Source: Agromyces sp. Soil535 (GTDB taxonomy: Bacteria > Actinomycetota > Actinomycetes > Actinomycetales > Microbacteriaceae). Taken from it: DNA of 64,000 nucleotides. Position numbers and translations under genes: made by a program. The stretch's first letter is position 1. Each line of letters opens with the position of its first letter. The stretch spans positions 62,555-126,554 of the forward strand of contig NZ_LMRW01000012.1 in the NCBI RefSeq assembly GCF_001428255.1, given 5' to 3'. Of this stretch, positions 55,898 to 64,000 are shown in pieces. The notes beneath the pieces are model-generated. The model did no database searches. It was not told the origin of the DNA and saw nothing but the letters and a program-made list of their open reading frames with translations.

Positions 55898-56653
55898 TCA
55901 GGAGCCGAGCGACGCCCGGATGGTGCGCGACGCCGCGCTGAGCCGCGCCGCGATCTCGGCGTCGCTCCGGTCGCTCGAGACGTAGACGACCGCGAGCGCC
56001 GCCGCCTCGTGACCGTGCAGCGGGAGCGGTACCGACACCGATCGCAGGCCGGTGATGACCTCGTCGTGGCTGGTGGCGTAGCCGTTCGCGCGCGCGCGAT
56101 CGAGCTCGGCGCGGTGCACCCCGTCCACCCCGTCGACGTCGACCGGCCACGTGCGCTCCGGCATCGCGAGCAGGATCGCCTTGCCCGGGGCGCCGACGCC
56201 CACCGGATGCCTCGTGCCCGGCCGTTGCGCGACCGACGCGATCGCGTGGCGCGGCTCGACGGAGACGAGCGTCACCACCTCACCGCGGTCGTGCACCGCG
56301 AGGAAGCAGGTCATGCCGAGCTCGTTCGCCGCCGCCGTGAGCTCGGGCAGGGCCTCGGCCTGGAGGTCGTGCGCGACGCCTGCGGCGAGTGCCGCGAGCC
56401 GGGCGCCGAGCGCCACCCTGCCCCTTGCGTCACGGACCACGAGCCGGTGATCCTCGAGCGTGCGCAGCAGCCGGTAGGCTACCGAGCGGTGCAGCCCGAG
56501 CTGCGCGGCGAGCTCGTCGATCGTGAGCGGCGTGCGCGCGTCGGCGAGCACCTCGAGGGCACGGATGCCGCGGCTGAGCGTCTGCGAGTGCGGCGCCTGC
56601 GTGGTCGTCGCGGCGCTCGTTGTGGCATCCGCTCGTTCGTCGGCACTCGTCAT
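55898..56653 (-). CDS. IclR family transcription regulator
   Basis: 251 residues. N-terminal HTH: LSRGIRALEVLADARTPLTI, DELAAQLGLHRSVAYRLLRT, LEDHRLVVRDARGRVALGAR. The effector domain contains MTCFLAVHDRGEVVTLVSVE, RHPVGVGAPGKAILLAMPE (G-x-x-A-x-G-K-A), and EVITGLRSVSVPLPLHGHE. It probably senses a small acid. The gene is divergent from the long GAPDH gene across a 208-bp AT-rich gap with an inverted repeat, so it may control that gene or the following thiolase/SDR genes. Confidence 0.9.
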   Translation of the reverse strand: MTSADERADATTSAATTTQAPHSQTLSRGIRALEVLADARTPLTIDELAAQLGLHRSVAYRLLRTLEDHRLVVRDARGRVALGARLAALAAGVAHDLQAEALPELTAAANELGMTCFLAVHDRGEVVTLVSVEPRHAIASVAQRPGTRHPVGVGAPGKAILLAMPERTWPVDVDGVDGVHRAELDRARANGYATSHDEVITGLRSVSVPLPLHGHEAAALAVVYVSSDRSDAEIAARLSAASRTIRASLGS

Positions 56654-56724
56654 CGGGCTCCTCGTGTGTCGCTCGCGTCCGGCCAGCGTTGCGGAACTCG
56701 GCGTGACCGGGTAACGAACTAATC

Positions 56725-56750
56725 AATAGTCGAACACTGCGCTCGATATT
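56725..56750. promoter_or_regulatory. Candidate IclR operator in the iclR/GAPDH divergent region
   Basis: AATAGTCGA (56725-56733) and TCGATATT (56743-56750) form an inverted repeat with one bulged base, in the AT-richest part of the gap. The GAPDH start is about 110 bases to the right. Confidence 0.35.
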
Positions 56751-56861
56751 AGAACCCACGGATGGAAGCCGCAACGGCATCCGTAGAATCGAAGCACATC
56801 CCCCGGAACCAACGTGGTCGATGCTGCCCACCCGCGCGCGCTCGGCCGGAGAAGGAAGACC

Positions 56862-58358
56862 GTGAGCCACGAGTTCGACGCCCGACGTGCGGAATGGATC
56901 GCCCGAGAGGAGCTCGCCGAGCGGATGATCCCGCTCATCGGCGGCCTCTATCGGGACCACGGGGTGGTGACCTCCATCCACGGCCGTCGGCTCATCAACC
57001 GCTCGGCGATCGACCTCGTGAAGGCGCACCGCTTCGCACGCCAAGCGGGCGACGAGGAGCTGCCCCTCGCCGACACCATGCGCGTGCTCGAGGCGCTCGG
57101 CGAGCTCCGCCCCGGCCCTGCCTCGATCGATGTCGCGCGGCTCGTCGCTCGATACGGCGAGTCGGCCGCCGACAGTGAGCGGATGCCGCTCGTCGACTTC
57201 CTGCGCGCCGAGCTCGCGCCTGTGCTGGGCGCCGACGGCCGCGACAGCGCCACCCCGGGCACCGACGTGGTGCTCTACGGCTTCGGCCGCATAGGACGCC
57301 TGCTCGCGCGCATCCTCATCGCCCACTCGGGCGGCGGCCAGGGCCTCCGACTCCGAGCGATCGTGGTGCGCAAGGGCTCCGCCAACGACCTCGTGAAGCG
57401 CGCGAGCCTCCTGCGGCGCGACTCGGTGCACGGCCCGTTCGCCGGCACCATCGAGGTCGACGAGGAGGCGAACACGATCCTCGCGAACGGCACCCTCATC
57501 CAGGTGATCCACGCGAACGATCCTGCGTCGATCGATTACACGGCCTACGGCATCCACGACGCGATCGTCGTCGACAACACCGGCCGCTGGCGCGACGAGG
57601 AGGGGCTGTCGCAGCATCTGCGGTCGACCGGCGTCGCCCGCGTGCTGCTCACCGCCCCGGGCAAGGGCGCGATCAAGAACATCGTGCACGGCATCAACCA
57701 CGGCGACATCGAGGCATCCGATCGGATCCTCTCGGCCGCGTCGTGCACGACGAACGCGATCACGCCCGTGCTGAAGGCCGTGCACGACGCGTACGGGGTG
57801 GAGCGCGGGCACGTCGAGACCGTGCACTCGTTCACGAACGACCAGAACCTCATCGACAACTTCCACGCGGGCGACCGCCGCGGCCGCTCCGCCGCGCTCA
57901 ACATGGTCATCACCGAGACGGGCGCAGCGAAGGCCGTCGCGAAGGCGCTGCCCGAGTTCGCCGGCAAGCTCACGGGCAGCGCCATCCGGGTGCCGACGCC
58001 GGATGTCACGCTCGCGATCCTCAACCTGCGGCTGGAGCGCCCGGCGACGAAGGCCGAGCTCAACCGCTACCTGCGCCAGGTGTCGCTCACGTCGCCGCTG
58101 CGCCAGCAGGTGGACTACATCGAGTCGCCCGAGGTGGTCTCCACCGACTTCGTCGGCTCGAACCGCGCCGGCATCATCGACGGGCTCGCCACGATCGCCG
58201 ATGGCACCGACGCCGTGCTCTACGTCTGGTACGACAACGAGCACGGCTACAGCTGCCAGGTCGTCCGCGTGATCGAGGTGATGGCGGGCACCCACCCGCT
58301 CGTGCTGCCCGAGCGGCAGTGGGTGGTGCTCGAGCGCGAGCTCGCGACGGTGGAGTGA
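56862..58358 (+). CDS. Glyceraldehyde-3-phosphate dehydrogenase, long form
   Basis: 498 residues from a GTG after GGAGAAGGAAG. The first about 130 residues are an extra helical domain (ERMIPLIGGLYRDHGVVTSI and so on) not in classical GAPDH (about 335 residues). The rest is standard: TDVVLYGFGRIGRLLARILI (NAD fold), SAASCTTNAITPVLKAVHDA with catalytic Cys295, HSFTNDQNLIDN (His), and WYDNEHGYSCQVVRVIEVM. This long type is a known second GAPDH in actinobacteria and proteobacteria, thought to work in the gluconeogenic direction or with NADP; not testable here. Confidence 0.92.
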   Translation: MSHEFDARRAEWIAREELAERMIPLIGGLYRDHGVVTSIHGRRLINRSAIDLVKAHRFARQAGDEELPLADTMRVLEALGELRPGPASIDVARLVARYGESAADSERMPLVDFLRAELAPVLGADGRDSATPGTDVVLYGFGRIGRLLARILIAHSGGGQGLRLRAIVVRKGSANDLVKRASLLRRDSVHGPFAGTIEVDEEANTILANGTLIQVIHANDPASIDYTAYGIHDAIVVDNTGRWRDEEGLSQHLRSTGVARVLLTAPGKGAIKNIVHGINHGDIEASDRILSAASCTTNAITPVLKAVHDAYGVERGHVETVHSFTNDQNLIDNFHAGDRRGRSAALNMVITETGAAKAVAKALPEFAGKLTGSAIRVPTPDVTLAILNLRLERPATKAELNRYLRQVSLTSPLRQQVDYIESPEVVSTDFVGSNRAGIIDGLATIADGTDAVLYVWYDNEHGYSCQVVRVIEVMAGTHPLVLPERQWVVLERELATVE

Positions 58359-58408
58359 CGCCGCGGCACGGCGCGGGCGGCGCTCCGCAGCCGACGTAGG
58401 CTGAACGC

Positions 58409-59584
58409 ATGAGCACCGAAGCCGTCATCGTCGACGTCATCCGCACGCCCGTCGGGCGGGGCAAGCCCGGGGGCATCCTCTCGGGCGTGCATCCCGTCGA
58501 CCTGCTCGCGGGGGCGCTCGACGCGCTCGTCTCCCGCAACGACCTCGATCCCGCACTCGTGGAGGACGTGATCGGCGGATGCGTCAGCCAGATCGGCGAG
58601 CAGAGCTACAACATCGTCCGCAACGCCGTGCTCGCCGCGGGGTTCCCCGAGACCGTGCCCGGCACGACGATCGACCGGCAGTGCGGGTCGAGCCAGCAGG
58701 CGGCGACCTTCGCCGCGCAGGCGGTGCTCGCCGGCCAGGCCGACATCGTCATCGCGTGCGGCGTCGAGTCGATGAGCCGCGTGCCGCTCGGCTCGAGCGC
58801 CGCGGGCGCCGACCCGTACGGCCCCCGCATCCGAGCCCGATACCCCGACGGGCTCGTGAACCAGGGCGTCTCGGCCGAGCTCATCGCCGCGAAGTGGGGG
58901 TTCTCACGCGAGGAGCTCGACGCCTTCGCGGCCCGCTCGCACGCGCTCGCGGCGGCGGCGGGGGAGTCGGGTGCGTTCGCGACCGAGGTCGTGCCCGTGT
59001 CCGGCGTCGACGCCCTCGTCGACGAGACCGTGCGGCCGGGCACGTCGGTCGAGTCGCTTGCCGGCCTCAACCCGGCCTTCCGTACCGACGCGCTCGCCGA
59101 GCGCTTCCCCGAGCTCGACTGGCGCATCACGCCCGGCAACTCGTCGCCGCTGACCGACGGGGCCTCGGCGGCACTCATCATGAGCGCCGAGGCGGCCGAA
59201 CGGCTCGGGCTCACCCCTCGAGCCCGGTTCCGCGCGTTCTCGGTGGTCGGCAGCGACCCGCTCTACATGCTCACGGGCGTCATCCCGTCGACCGAGAAGG
59301 TGCTGTCGCGGGCGGGCCTCACGCACGACGACATCGACGCCTACGAGGTGAACGAGGCGTTCGCGTCGGTGCCGCTCGCGTGGCTGCGCGACACGGGGGC
59401 GGATGCCGCGAAGCTCAACCCGCGGGGCGGCGCCATCGCCCTCGGGCACGCGCTCGGCTCGAGCGGCACTCGCCTGCTCACCACGCTCGTGAATCAGCTC
59501 GAGGCCACCGACGGACGCTATGGCCTGCAGACGATGTGCGAGGGCGGCGGCATGGCCAACGCCACCGTCATCGAACGCATCTGA
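58409..59584 (+). CDS. Thiolase (acetyl-CoA C-acyltransferase)
   Basis: 391 residues, ATG. Nucleophile Cys92 in [40 protein letters not shown] (catalytic His) and [19 protein letters not shown] (acid/base Cys). [15 protein letters not shown] is also typical. It shortens 3-ketoacyl-CoA in beta-oxidation, or works in reverse. An SDR 3-hydroxyacyl-CoA dehydrogenase gene follows after 22 bases, making a two-step beta-oxidation pair. Confidence 0.94.
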   Translation: MSTEAVIVDVIRTPVGRGKPGGILSGVHPVDLLAGALDALVSRNDLDPALVEDVIGGCVSQIGEQSYNIVRNAVLAAGFPETVPGTTIDRQCGSSQQAATFAAQAVLAGQADIVIACGVESMSRVPLGSSAAGADPYGPRIRARYPDGLVNQGVSAELIAAKWGFSREELDAFAARSHALAAAAGESGAFATEVVPVSGVDALVDETVRPGTSVESLAGLNPAFRTDALAERFPELDWRITPGNSSPLTDGASAALIMSAEAAERLGLTPRARFRAFSVVGSDPLYMLTGVIPSTEKVLSRAGLTHDDIDAYEVNEAFASVPLAWLRDTGADAAKLNPRGGAIALGHALGSSGTRLLTTLVNQLEATDGRYGLQTMCEGGGMANATVIERI

Positions 59585-59606
59585 TCCGACCCACGAAAGG
59601 ACGCAC

Positions 59607-60395
59607 ATGGAACTCGACGGCGCCTCAGCGATCGTCACCGGCGGGGCATCCGGCCTCGGCAGGGCCACCGCCCGTGCACTCGTCGACGGCGGGGCATCCG
59701 TCGTGCTCGTCGACCTGCCCGGCCCGCGCGGTGAGGAGGCCGCGGCCCAGCTCGGAGATCGCGCCCGGTTCGTGGCGGCGGATGTCGCGAACGAGGCCGA
59801 GGTGCAGGCGGCCGTCGACGCGGCATCCGCGCTGGCCCCGCTGCGCGTCGCCGTGAACTGCGCCGGCATCGTGACCGCGAACCGCACGGTCGGGCGCGAC
59901 GGGCCCGCACCGCTCGACGCGTTCGAGCGGACGATCCGGGTGAACCTCATCGGCACGTTCAACGTGACACGCCTCGCCGCCGCCGCGATGGCCGCGACCG
60001 ACCCCGTCGAGGGCTCGGTGCCCGGCGGGCCGGCCACGCCCGAGCGCGGCGTCATCGTGAGCACCGCATCGGTCGCCGCGTTCGACGGGCAGATCGGGCA
60101 GGCCGCCTACTCGGCGTCGAAGGCGGCCGTCGCCGGCATGACGCTGCCGATCGCACGCGACCTCTCGAAGCTCCTCATCCGCGTCGTCACGATCGCACCC
60201 GGCATCTTCGAGACGCCGATGATGGCCGGCATGCCCGACGACGTGCGGGCATCGCTCGCGGCGCAGGTGCCGCATCCGTCGCGACTCGGGCATCCGACCG
60301 AGTACGCAGCCCTCGTGCGCTCGATCATCGCGAACCCGATGCTGAACGGCGAGGTCATCCGCCTCGACGGCGCGATCCGGATGCAGCCGAAGTAG
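59607..60395 (+). CDS. SDR 3-hydroxyacyl-CoA dehydrogenase-like protein
   Basis: 262 residues, ATG after GAAAGG. SDR motifs: [20 protein letters not shown] (T-G-x-x-x-G-x-G), [22 protein letters not shown] (N-x-A-G), [20 protein letters not shown] (Ser), and [13 protein letters not shown] (Y-x-x-x-K). [20 protein letters not shown] and [12 protein letters not shown] are like HSD10/17-beta-HSD type 10 enzymes that oxidise 3-hydroxyacyl-CoA. The thiolase upstream would act on its product. Confidence 0.93.
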   Translation: MELDGASAIVTGGASGLGRATARALVDGGASVVLVDLPGPRGEEAAAQLGDRARFVAADVANEAEVQAAVDAASALAPLRVAVNCAGIVTANRTVGRDGPAPLDAFERTIRVNLIGTFNVTRLAAAAMAATDPVEGSVPGGPATPERGVIVSTASVAAFDGQIGQAAYSASKAAVAGMTLPIARDLSKLLIRVVTIAPGIFETPMMAGMPDDVRASLAAQVPHPSRLGHPTEYAALVRSIIANPMLNGEVIRLDGAIRMQPK

Positions 60396-60417
60396 CCGCG
60401 TCCGGATCGCGCCGCGG

Positions 60418-61389
60418 TCAGGTCCGCCCGAGCGTGGGCATCGCGCCGCCCCTGCCGCGAACCGTCTTGATGACGCCGTCGATGACGTCCCAGACGGCGA
60501 CGCCGATCACGACCGCGACGAAGACCGGCACGATTACGTCGCCTGCGTCGCCCCACGGCCAGCCCATGGCCTCGAGCGCCTCGGGGTTGATGAGCTGCCC
60601 GGTGGTGAACAGCCACAGCGCGGGCACGACGAACGCGACGTTCAGCACGAGGTTCGCGACGACGAGCCACCAGGTCCAGCCCCAGGCGTAGATCGCGATC
60701 GCGAACAGCATCTCGAGCACGATGAGCGCGAGGAAGTACGGGATCCAGAAGCTCCACAGCTCGGGATCGAGCAGCGGGATCGCCTCGAGCGCGCCGACCC
60801 AGGGGAGCCCGAACTGCTGCCAGACGAGCACGAGGGCGAAGATGCCGAGGAACACGAGCGATCCGATGAGCTCGCCGCGCCGACCCGGCCGGCTGAGCTC
60901 GGGCAACTGTGGGAGCATGTCGGGCGTCCAGGCGAGGTCGGCGCCCTTGCCCGGCGAGCGCTCGAGGACCGCGAACGCGAGGGTGGTCCAGAACCCGAGG
61001 TGCACGGCGAGGGAGAAGCCCACTCCGACGGCGCTGCCGATGACCTCGCCGACGTCGGCACCCGAGAGGATCTCCGCGAAGGCGACCGCTGCGACGGCGA
61101 TCGGCAGCACCACCGAGTACAGGAGCTTCAGCAGGCGCCACCACATGAGGTAATAGCGCGGCCCGATGAGCTGCAGCGGCCGGTCGACGTAGCTCGCGGC
61201 GAGGGCCGCCGGGTCGCCGAGCTCGACGAGGGCCATGCGTTCGGCGTCGGCGGGCGCACGCCCCGTCTCGACGAGGGCGTCGGTCGCGTCGCCGATGCGC
61301 TCGCGCAACTCGCGCTCGAGGTCGGTGCGCTGGGACTCTGGCACGCTGCGGCTCGCAGCCCAGACGTAGCGGTCGGTGAGGGTGGTCAT
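60418..61389 (-). CDS. Membrane protein with N-terminal HAAS-type domain
   Basis: 323 residues, ATG overlapping the stop of the PadR gene (ATGA). The N-terminus (YVWAASRSVPESQRTDLERE, LRERIGDATDALVETGRAPA, RMALVELGDPAALAASYVDR) is the helical HAAS domain found in proteins cotranscribed with PadR regulators. Six or so membrane helices follow (LLYSVVLPIAVAAVAFAEIL, LIGSLVFLGIFALVLVW, VIVPVFVAVVIGVAVWDVI). Probably a membrane sensor or partner acting with the PadR protein, possibly controlling envelope stress; the function is inferred from the pairing. Confidence 0.85.
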   Translation of the reverse strand: MTTLTDRYVWAASRSVPESQRTDLERELRERIGDATDALVETGRAPADAERMALVELGDPAALAASYVDRPLQLIGPRYYLMWWRLLKLLYSVVLPIAVAAVAFAEILSGADVGEVIGSAVGVGFSLAVHLGFWTTLAFAVLERSPGKGADLAWTPDMLPQLPELSRPGRRGELIGSLVFLGIFALVLVWQQFGLPWVGALEAIPLLDPELWSFWIPYFLALIVLEMLFAIAIYAWGWTWWLVVANLVLNVAFVVPALWLFTTGQLINPEALEAMGWPWGDAGDVIVPVFVAVVIGVAVWDVIDGVIKTVRGRGGAMPTLGRT

Positions 61390-61727
61390 CGTTCGTCTCC
61401 CGTGGTCAGGCGCCGCAGCGCCTCATCGATCAGGTGCCAGTCGGCGGTGAGCACCTCGGCGAGTCGTTCGCCCTCGGTGCTCGTGCGGTAGAACTTGCGG
61501 GGCCGTGCCTCGTCGGTGTTCCACTCGCTCGTGAGGAGCGCCTGCTTCTCGAGCCGGCGGAGGAGCGGGTAGAGGGTGTTCGCGTCGACTGTGATTCCGA
61601 GACCGTTGAGGGACTCGAGCAGCGCATACCCGTAGTCGGGCGTGCGCAGGCGGATCAGGCACGCGAGCACGACGGTGCCGCGGCGCAGCTCCTGCAGGTG
61701 GCCGGCGGTGGTCTCATCGGTGCCCAT
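61386..61727 (-). CDS. PadR family transcription regulator
   Basis: 113 residues from the ATG at 61727. Winged helix: RGTVVLACLIRLRTPDYGYA, LLESLNGLGITVDANTLYPL, LRRLEKQALLTSEWNTDEAR, PRKFYRTSTEGERLAEVL, the full PadR pattern G-x-Y-x-L/P-x-L-x-x-L-x-x-x-G. A 21-bp palindrome stands immediately upstream and overlaps the likely start of transcription, so it should repress its own operon. Confidence 0.93.
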   Translation of the reverse strand: MGTDETTAGHLQELRRGTVVLACLIRLRTPDYGYALLESLNGLGITVDANTLYPLLRRLEKQALLTSEWNTDEARPRKFYRTSTEGERLAEVLTADWHLIDEALRRLTTGDER

Positions 61728-61737
61728 GACCGACACG

Positions 61738-61758
61738 ATACTGTGTCTCACACACTAT
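61738..61758. promoter_or_regulatory. PadR operator candidate
   Basis: ATACTGTGT-CTC-ACACACTAT, a palindrome with 8 of 9 arm positions paired, 11 bases upstream of the PadR ATG. The ATACT...AGTAT-like ends and TGTGT/ACACA core fit known PadR sites. Confidence 0.7.
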
Positions 61759-61827
61759 CGCAGGAGACACAATGAAGTGACGGATGCTCCATGGTGCCGG
61801 CATCCGTTCCAAGGAGTGGGCCGGGGC

Positions 61828-63270
61828 CTACTGCTCGGCGTGCGCCTCGAGGAATTCGTACACCTCGGCGTCATCGACGCCGGGGAAGGTGCCCGACGGC
61901 AGCGGCGACAGCACGTGTGCGTGCAGGCGTGCGCTCGGCCATGCCTGCCCGGCCCAGCGCTCGGCGAGCCCGTTGGGCGCGCGACGGCAGCACGACTCGT
62001 CGGGACAGGTCGAGGCCGCCCGCAGGGTCGTCTCCCGCCCGCGGAACCACTTCGCCTGCGCGAACGGCACGCCCACCGTGATCGAGAACTCCGCGGCATC
62101 CGTGCGTCCGGTCTGCGTGGCGCACCAGAACGTGCCCGCAGGCGTGTCGGTGTACTGGTAGTTCTCGGTCGTGCGATTGGTCTGCTCGAAGGCGGCGCGG
62201 GCGCTCCACTTCTTGCAGACCCATTGGCCCTCGATCGAGCCCGTGACATCCGTCGGCAGGAGGAGGCCGTCGTTCTCGTAGCCCTTCAGCAGCGCGCCGT
62301 CGCCGGCGACCCTGAGGAAGTGCAGGGTCATGTCGAGGTGGCTCGTGGCGAGGTTCGTGAAGCGCAGTGCCGCCGCCTCGTGGGTCACCCCGAACGCGTC
62401 GCGGAAGTCCTCGATCGCGAGCCGCTTCTCCTTCTTGGCCTGCTGTAGGAACGCGACGGATGCCTCCTGCGGCATCAGGCAGGCGGCCGCGAAGTAGTTG
62501 ATCTCGAGTCGCTGCCAGAGGAACTCGTCGTAGCTCGCCGGGGGGGTGTGGCCCATCAACCGGTGTGCCATCGCCTGCAATGCCATGGAGCGCAGGCCGT
62601 GGCCACCGGGGATCGACGCCGGCGGAAGGTAGACGCGCCCGTTCGCGAGGTCGGTGATCGAGCGCGTGGAGTCGGGAAGGTCGTTCACGTAGATGAGCTG
62701 GAATCCGAGGCGCTCGGCCATCACGCTGACCTCGCGGTGGGTGAGCGCACCCGTGCGATGGCCCGAGGCACGCACCTGCTCCTCGGCGAGCTGCTCGATG
62801 TCGGCGAGGTAGTTGTCCTGTTCGCGCATGCGCTCGCGGAGGTCGGTGTTCGCGCGACGGGCCTCTTCGGGGGTCGCGATGGCCTCGCTGGCACGCCGCT
62901 GCAGCTCCCGGTGCAGCCCGACGATCGCCTCGAGCGTCTCGTCGGTGACGCCGCGACCCGGACGGATCGCCGGGAGGCCCATGCTCGCGTAGAGGGGGCT
63001 CGACTGGGCGCGGCCGAGTTCGAGCTCGAGCGCCGCGCGTCGGCTCGGCGCCTCGCGGGCCAGGAGGTCGGCGAGCTCGACTCCCAGCGACGCCGCGAGC
63101 GCGTCGAGCGTGGAGAGCTTCGGCTCGCGCTTGCCGTTCTCGATGAGCGAGAGCTGGCTGCCCGCGAGGCCCACTGCATCGCCGAGCTGGTCGAGGGTCA
63201 GGCCGCGCTCGCCCCGGAAGTGGCGGATGCGCTGGCCGAGGGTCGCGAGGTCTGGGGTGCCGGCTTTCAT
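61828..63270 (-). CDS. ramB: XRE-family regulator of acetate/short-chain fatty acid metabolism (RamB-like)
   Basis: 480 residues. HTH at about 10-65 ([40 protein letters not shown]). An IrrE/ImmA-like domain follows ([40 protein letters not shown], with an H-E-x-x-H-like region altered). The C-terminal cysteine-bearing domain ([15 protein letters not shown]) is shared with RamB and ScfR-type regulators. In corynebacteria RamB represses acetate and glyoxylate genes. It is divergent from pckG across 128 bp that contain an inverted repeat. Confidence 0.88.
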   Translation of the reverse strand: MKAGTPDLATLGQRIRHFRGERGLTLDQLGDAVGLAGSQLSLIENGKREPKLSTLDALAASLGVELADLLAREAPSRRAALELELGRAQSSPLYASMGLPAIRPGRGVTDETLEAIVGLHRELQRRASEAIATPEEARRANTDLRERMREQDNYLADIEQLAEEQVRASGHRTGALTHREVSVMAERLGFQLIYVNDLPDSTRSITDLANGRVYLPPASIPGGHGLRSMALQAMAHRLMGHTPPASYDEFLWQRLEINYFAAACLMPQEASVAFLQQAKKEKRLAIEDFRDAFGVTHEAAALRFTNLATSHLDMTLHFLRVAGDGALLKGYENDGLLLPTDVTGSIEGQWVCKKWSARAAFEQTNRTTENYQYTDTPAGTFWCATQTGRTDAAEFSITVGVPFAQAKWFRGRETTLRAASTCPDESCCRRAPNGLAERWAGQAWPSARLHAHVLSPLPSGTFPGVDDAEVYEFLEAHAEQ

Positions 63271-63273
63271 CGC

Positions 63274-63304
63274 TTAAGAATAGCGAAAGATCGATGATTC
63301 TTAA
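63274..63304. promoter_or_regulatory. Inverted repeat between ramB and pckG
   Basis: TTAAGAAT (63274-63281) and ATTCTTAA (63297-63304) are perfect inverted arms 15 bases apart, in an AT-rich island just before the ramB start codon. Candidate autoregulatory site, perhaps shared with pckG. Confidence 0.65.
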
Positions 63305-63398
63305 CACGCGAGATCGTCGTATGGATGCCGCAATCCGGCGCATCCTTGAAGTACCAACCACTCCGGCCGCCGGTCGGGAACCCACGAAAGGGACGACG

Positions 63399-64000
63399 AT
63401 GACGATCTCCGAGTTCTCCACCGGAACGACAGGGTCCGACACCGCCGGGCACGCGCAGCGAGGCACCACCGACGCCGCCCTGCGCGCATGGGTCGACGAG
63501 ATCGCGGCGCTCGCCAAGCCCGATGAGATCGTCTGGTGCGACGGATCCAAGCACGAGGCCGACCTGCTGACGAAGCAGCTGGTCGCCGAGGGCAAGCTCA
63601 TCAAGCTCAACCCCGAATGGCGACCCAACAGCTACCTGGCGCGTACCGACCCGAGCGATGTGGCCCGGGTGGAGGACCGCACGTTCATCTGCTCGACCTA
63701 CGAGGAGGACGCCGGCCCCACGAACAACTGGCGCGACCCCCGCGAGATGCGCGAGGAGCTCCTCGACGTGTTCGACGGCTCGATGAAGGGCCGCACGATG
63801 TACGTCGTGCCGTTCTCGATGGGCCCCCTCGGCGGCCCGATCTCGCAGCTCGGCGTCGAGATCACCGACTCGCCCTACGTCGTGCTGAACATGGGCATCA
63901 TGACCCGCATGGGCGAGCAGGTCTACCGCCTGATCGAGGCCGGCGAGCCGTGGGTGCACACCGTGCACTCGGTCGGCTACCCCCTCGTCGACGGCGTCGG
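63399..64000 (+). CDS. pckG: Phosphoenolpyruvate carboxykinase (GTP), 3' truncated by window end
   Basis: About 200 of the usual 600 or so residues are present. ATG at 63399 after GAAAGGGACGACG. Family sequence: [80 protein letters not shown] and [20 protein letters not shown]. The arginine-rich PEP/oxaloacetate-binding residues before S-Y-L-A-R-T-D-P are intact. It makes PEP from oxaloacetate, GTP-dependent, for gluconeogenesis from acetate or fatty acids. This fits control by the neighbouring RamB-like regulator. Confidence 0.97.
   Translation, partial: MTISEFSTGTTGSDTAGHAQRGTTDAALRAWVDEIAALAKPDEIVWCDGSKHEADLLTKQLVAEGKLIKLNPEWRPNSYLARTDPSDVARVEDRTFICSTYEEDAGPTNNWRDPREMREELLDVFDGSMKGRTMYVVPFSMGPLGGPISQLGVEITDSPYVVLNMGIMTRMGEQVYRLIEAGEPWVHTVHSVGYPLVDGV

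Overview
The window is chromosomal DNA from a high-GC actinobacterium. Family-level clues point to Micrococcales and most likely Microbacteriaceae (Agromyces-like). They include a 6C small RNA beside a tad pilus locus, a RamB-type regulator divergent from GTP-dependent PEP carboxykinase, a DUF4244 pilin, and intergenic hairpins built on GGATGCC/GGCATCC. Genes are packed into operons with 4-bp ATGA or GTGA stop/start overlaps. I see no phage, transposase, integrase or CRISPR array. The species is inferred, not proven.

Layout. 1-7912: surface polysaccharide genes (MurG-like and family-2 glycosyltransferases, a frameshifted GT4 gene, a polyprenyl-phosphate sugar transferase, another GT4, a hexapeptide acetyltransferase and a pyruvyl transferase). 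8151-14263: a tightly coupled five-gene operon for acyl-ACP chemistry (fatty acyl-AMP ligase, two long acyl-CoA dehydrogenase homologues, ACP, phosphopantetheinyl transferase), ending in a hairpin next to tRNA-Pro. 14420-18766: metallophosphoesterase, class A PBP with PASTA domains, a small conserved protein and RidA. 18851-20806: acetyl-CoA synthetase. 21040-24499: 6C RNA and a compact tad locus. 24542-30035: a reverse-strand operon of acyl-CoA synthetase, E1-alpha, E1-beta, E2 and an acyl carrier protein. 30210-37021: topA, tmk, holB, a secreted peptidase and tRNA-Thr. 37371-42465: GDSL hydrolase, Gfo/Idh oxidoreductase, D,D-carboxypeptidase, nicotinamidase and an alpha/beta hydrolase. 42502-45046: a three-gene glycan operon (GT2, FAD oxidoreductase, WxcM-like cupin). 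45206-53373: a homoprotocatechuate meta-cleavage island with its GntR regulator, three matching operator palindromes and an MFS transporter. 53440-61727: ThDP enzyme, small membrane protein, NIPSNAP protein, IclR regulator, long GAPDH, thiolase, SDR, and a HAAS/PadR pair. 61828-64000: RamB-like regulator divergent from pckG, which runs off the end.

The two least ordinary parts are acyl-carrier systems. The FAAL-ACAD-ACAD-ACP-PPTase operon looks able to activate a fatty acid, load it on its own carrier, prime that carrier and desaturate the chain, but it has no condensing enzyme or obvious product partner. It sits beside surface-glycan genes. The second couples a 2-oxo acid dehydrogenase and an acyl-CoA synthetase to a dedicated ACP. 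Whether the first operon's phosphopantetheinyl transferase serves both carriers is an inference.

The hpa island is the best example of readable regulation. Three near-identical AT-rich palindromes (consensus AATCrTATAyGATT) stand before its two divergent transcription units and at an internal start, and one GntR/FCD gene lies within it. Other divergent promoters also carry inverted repeats next to their likely regulators (ramB/pckG, padR, iclR).
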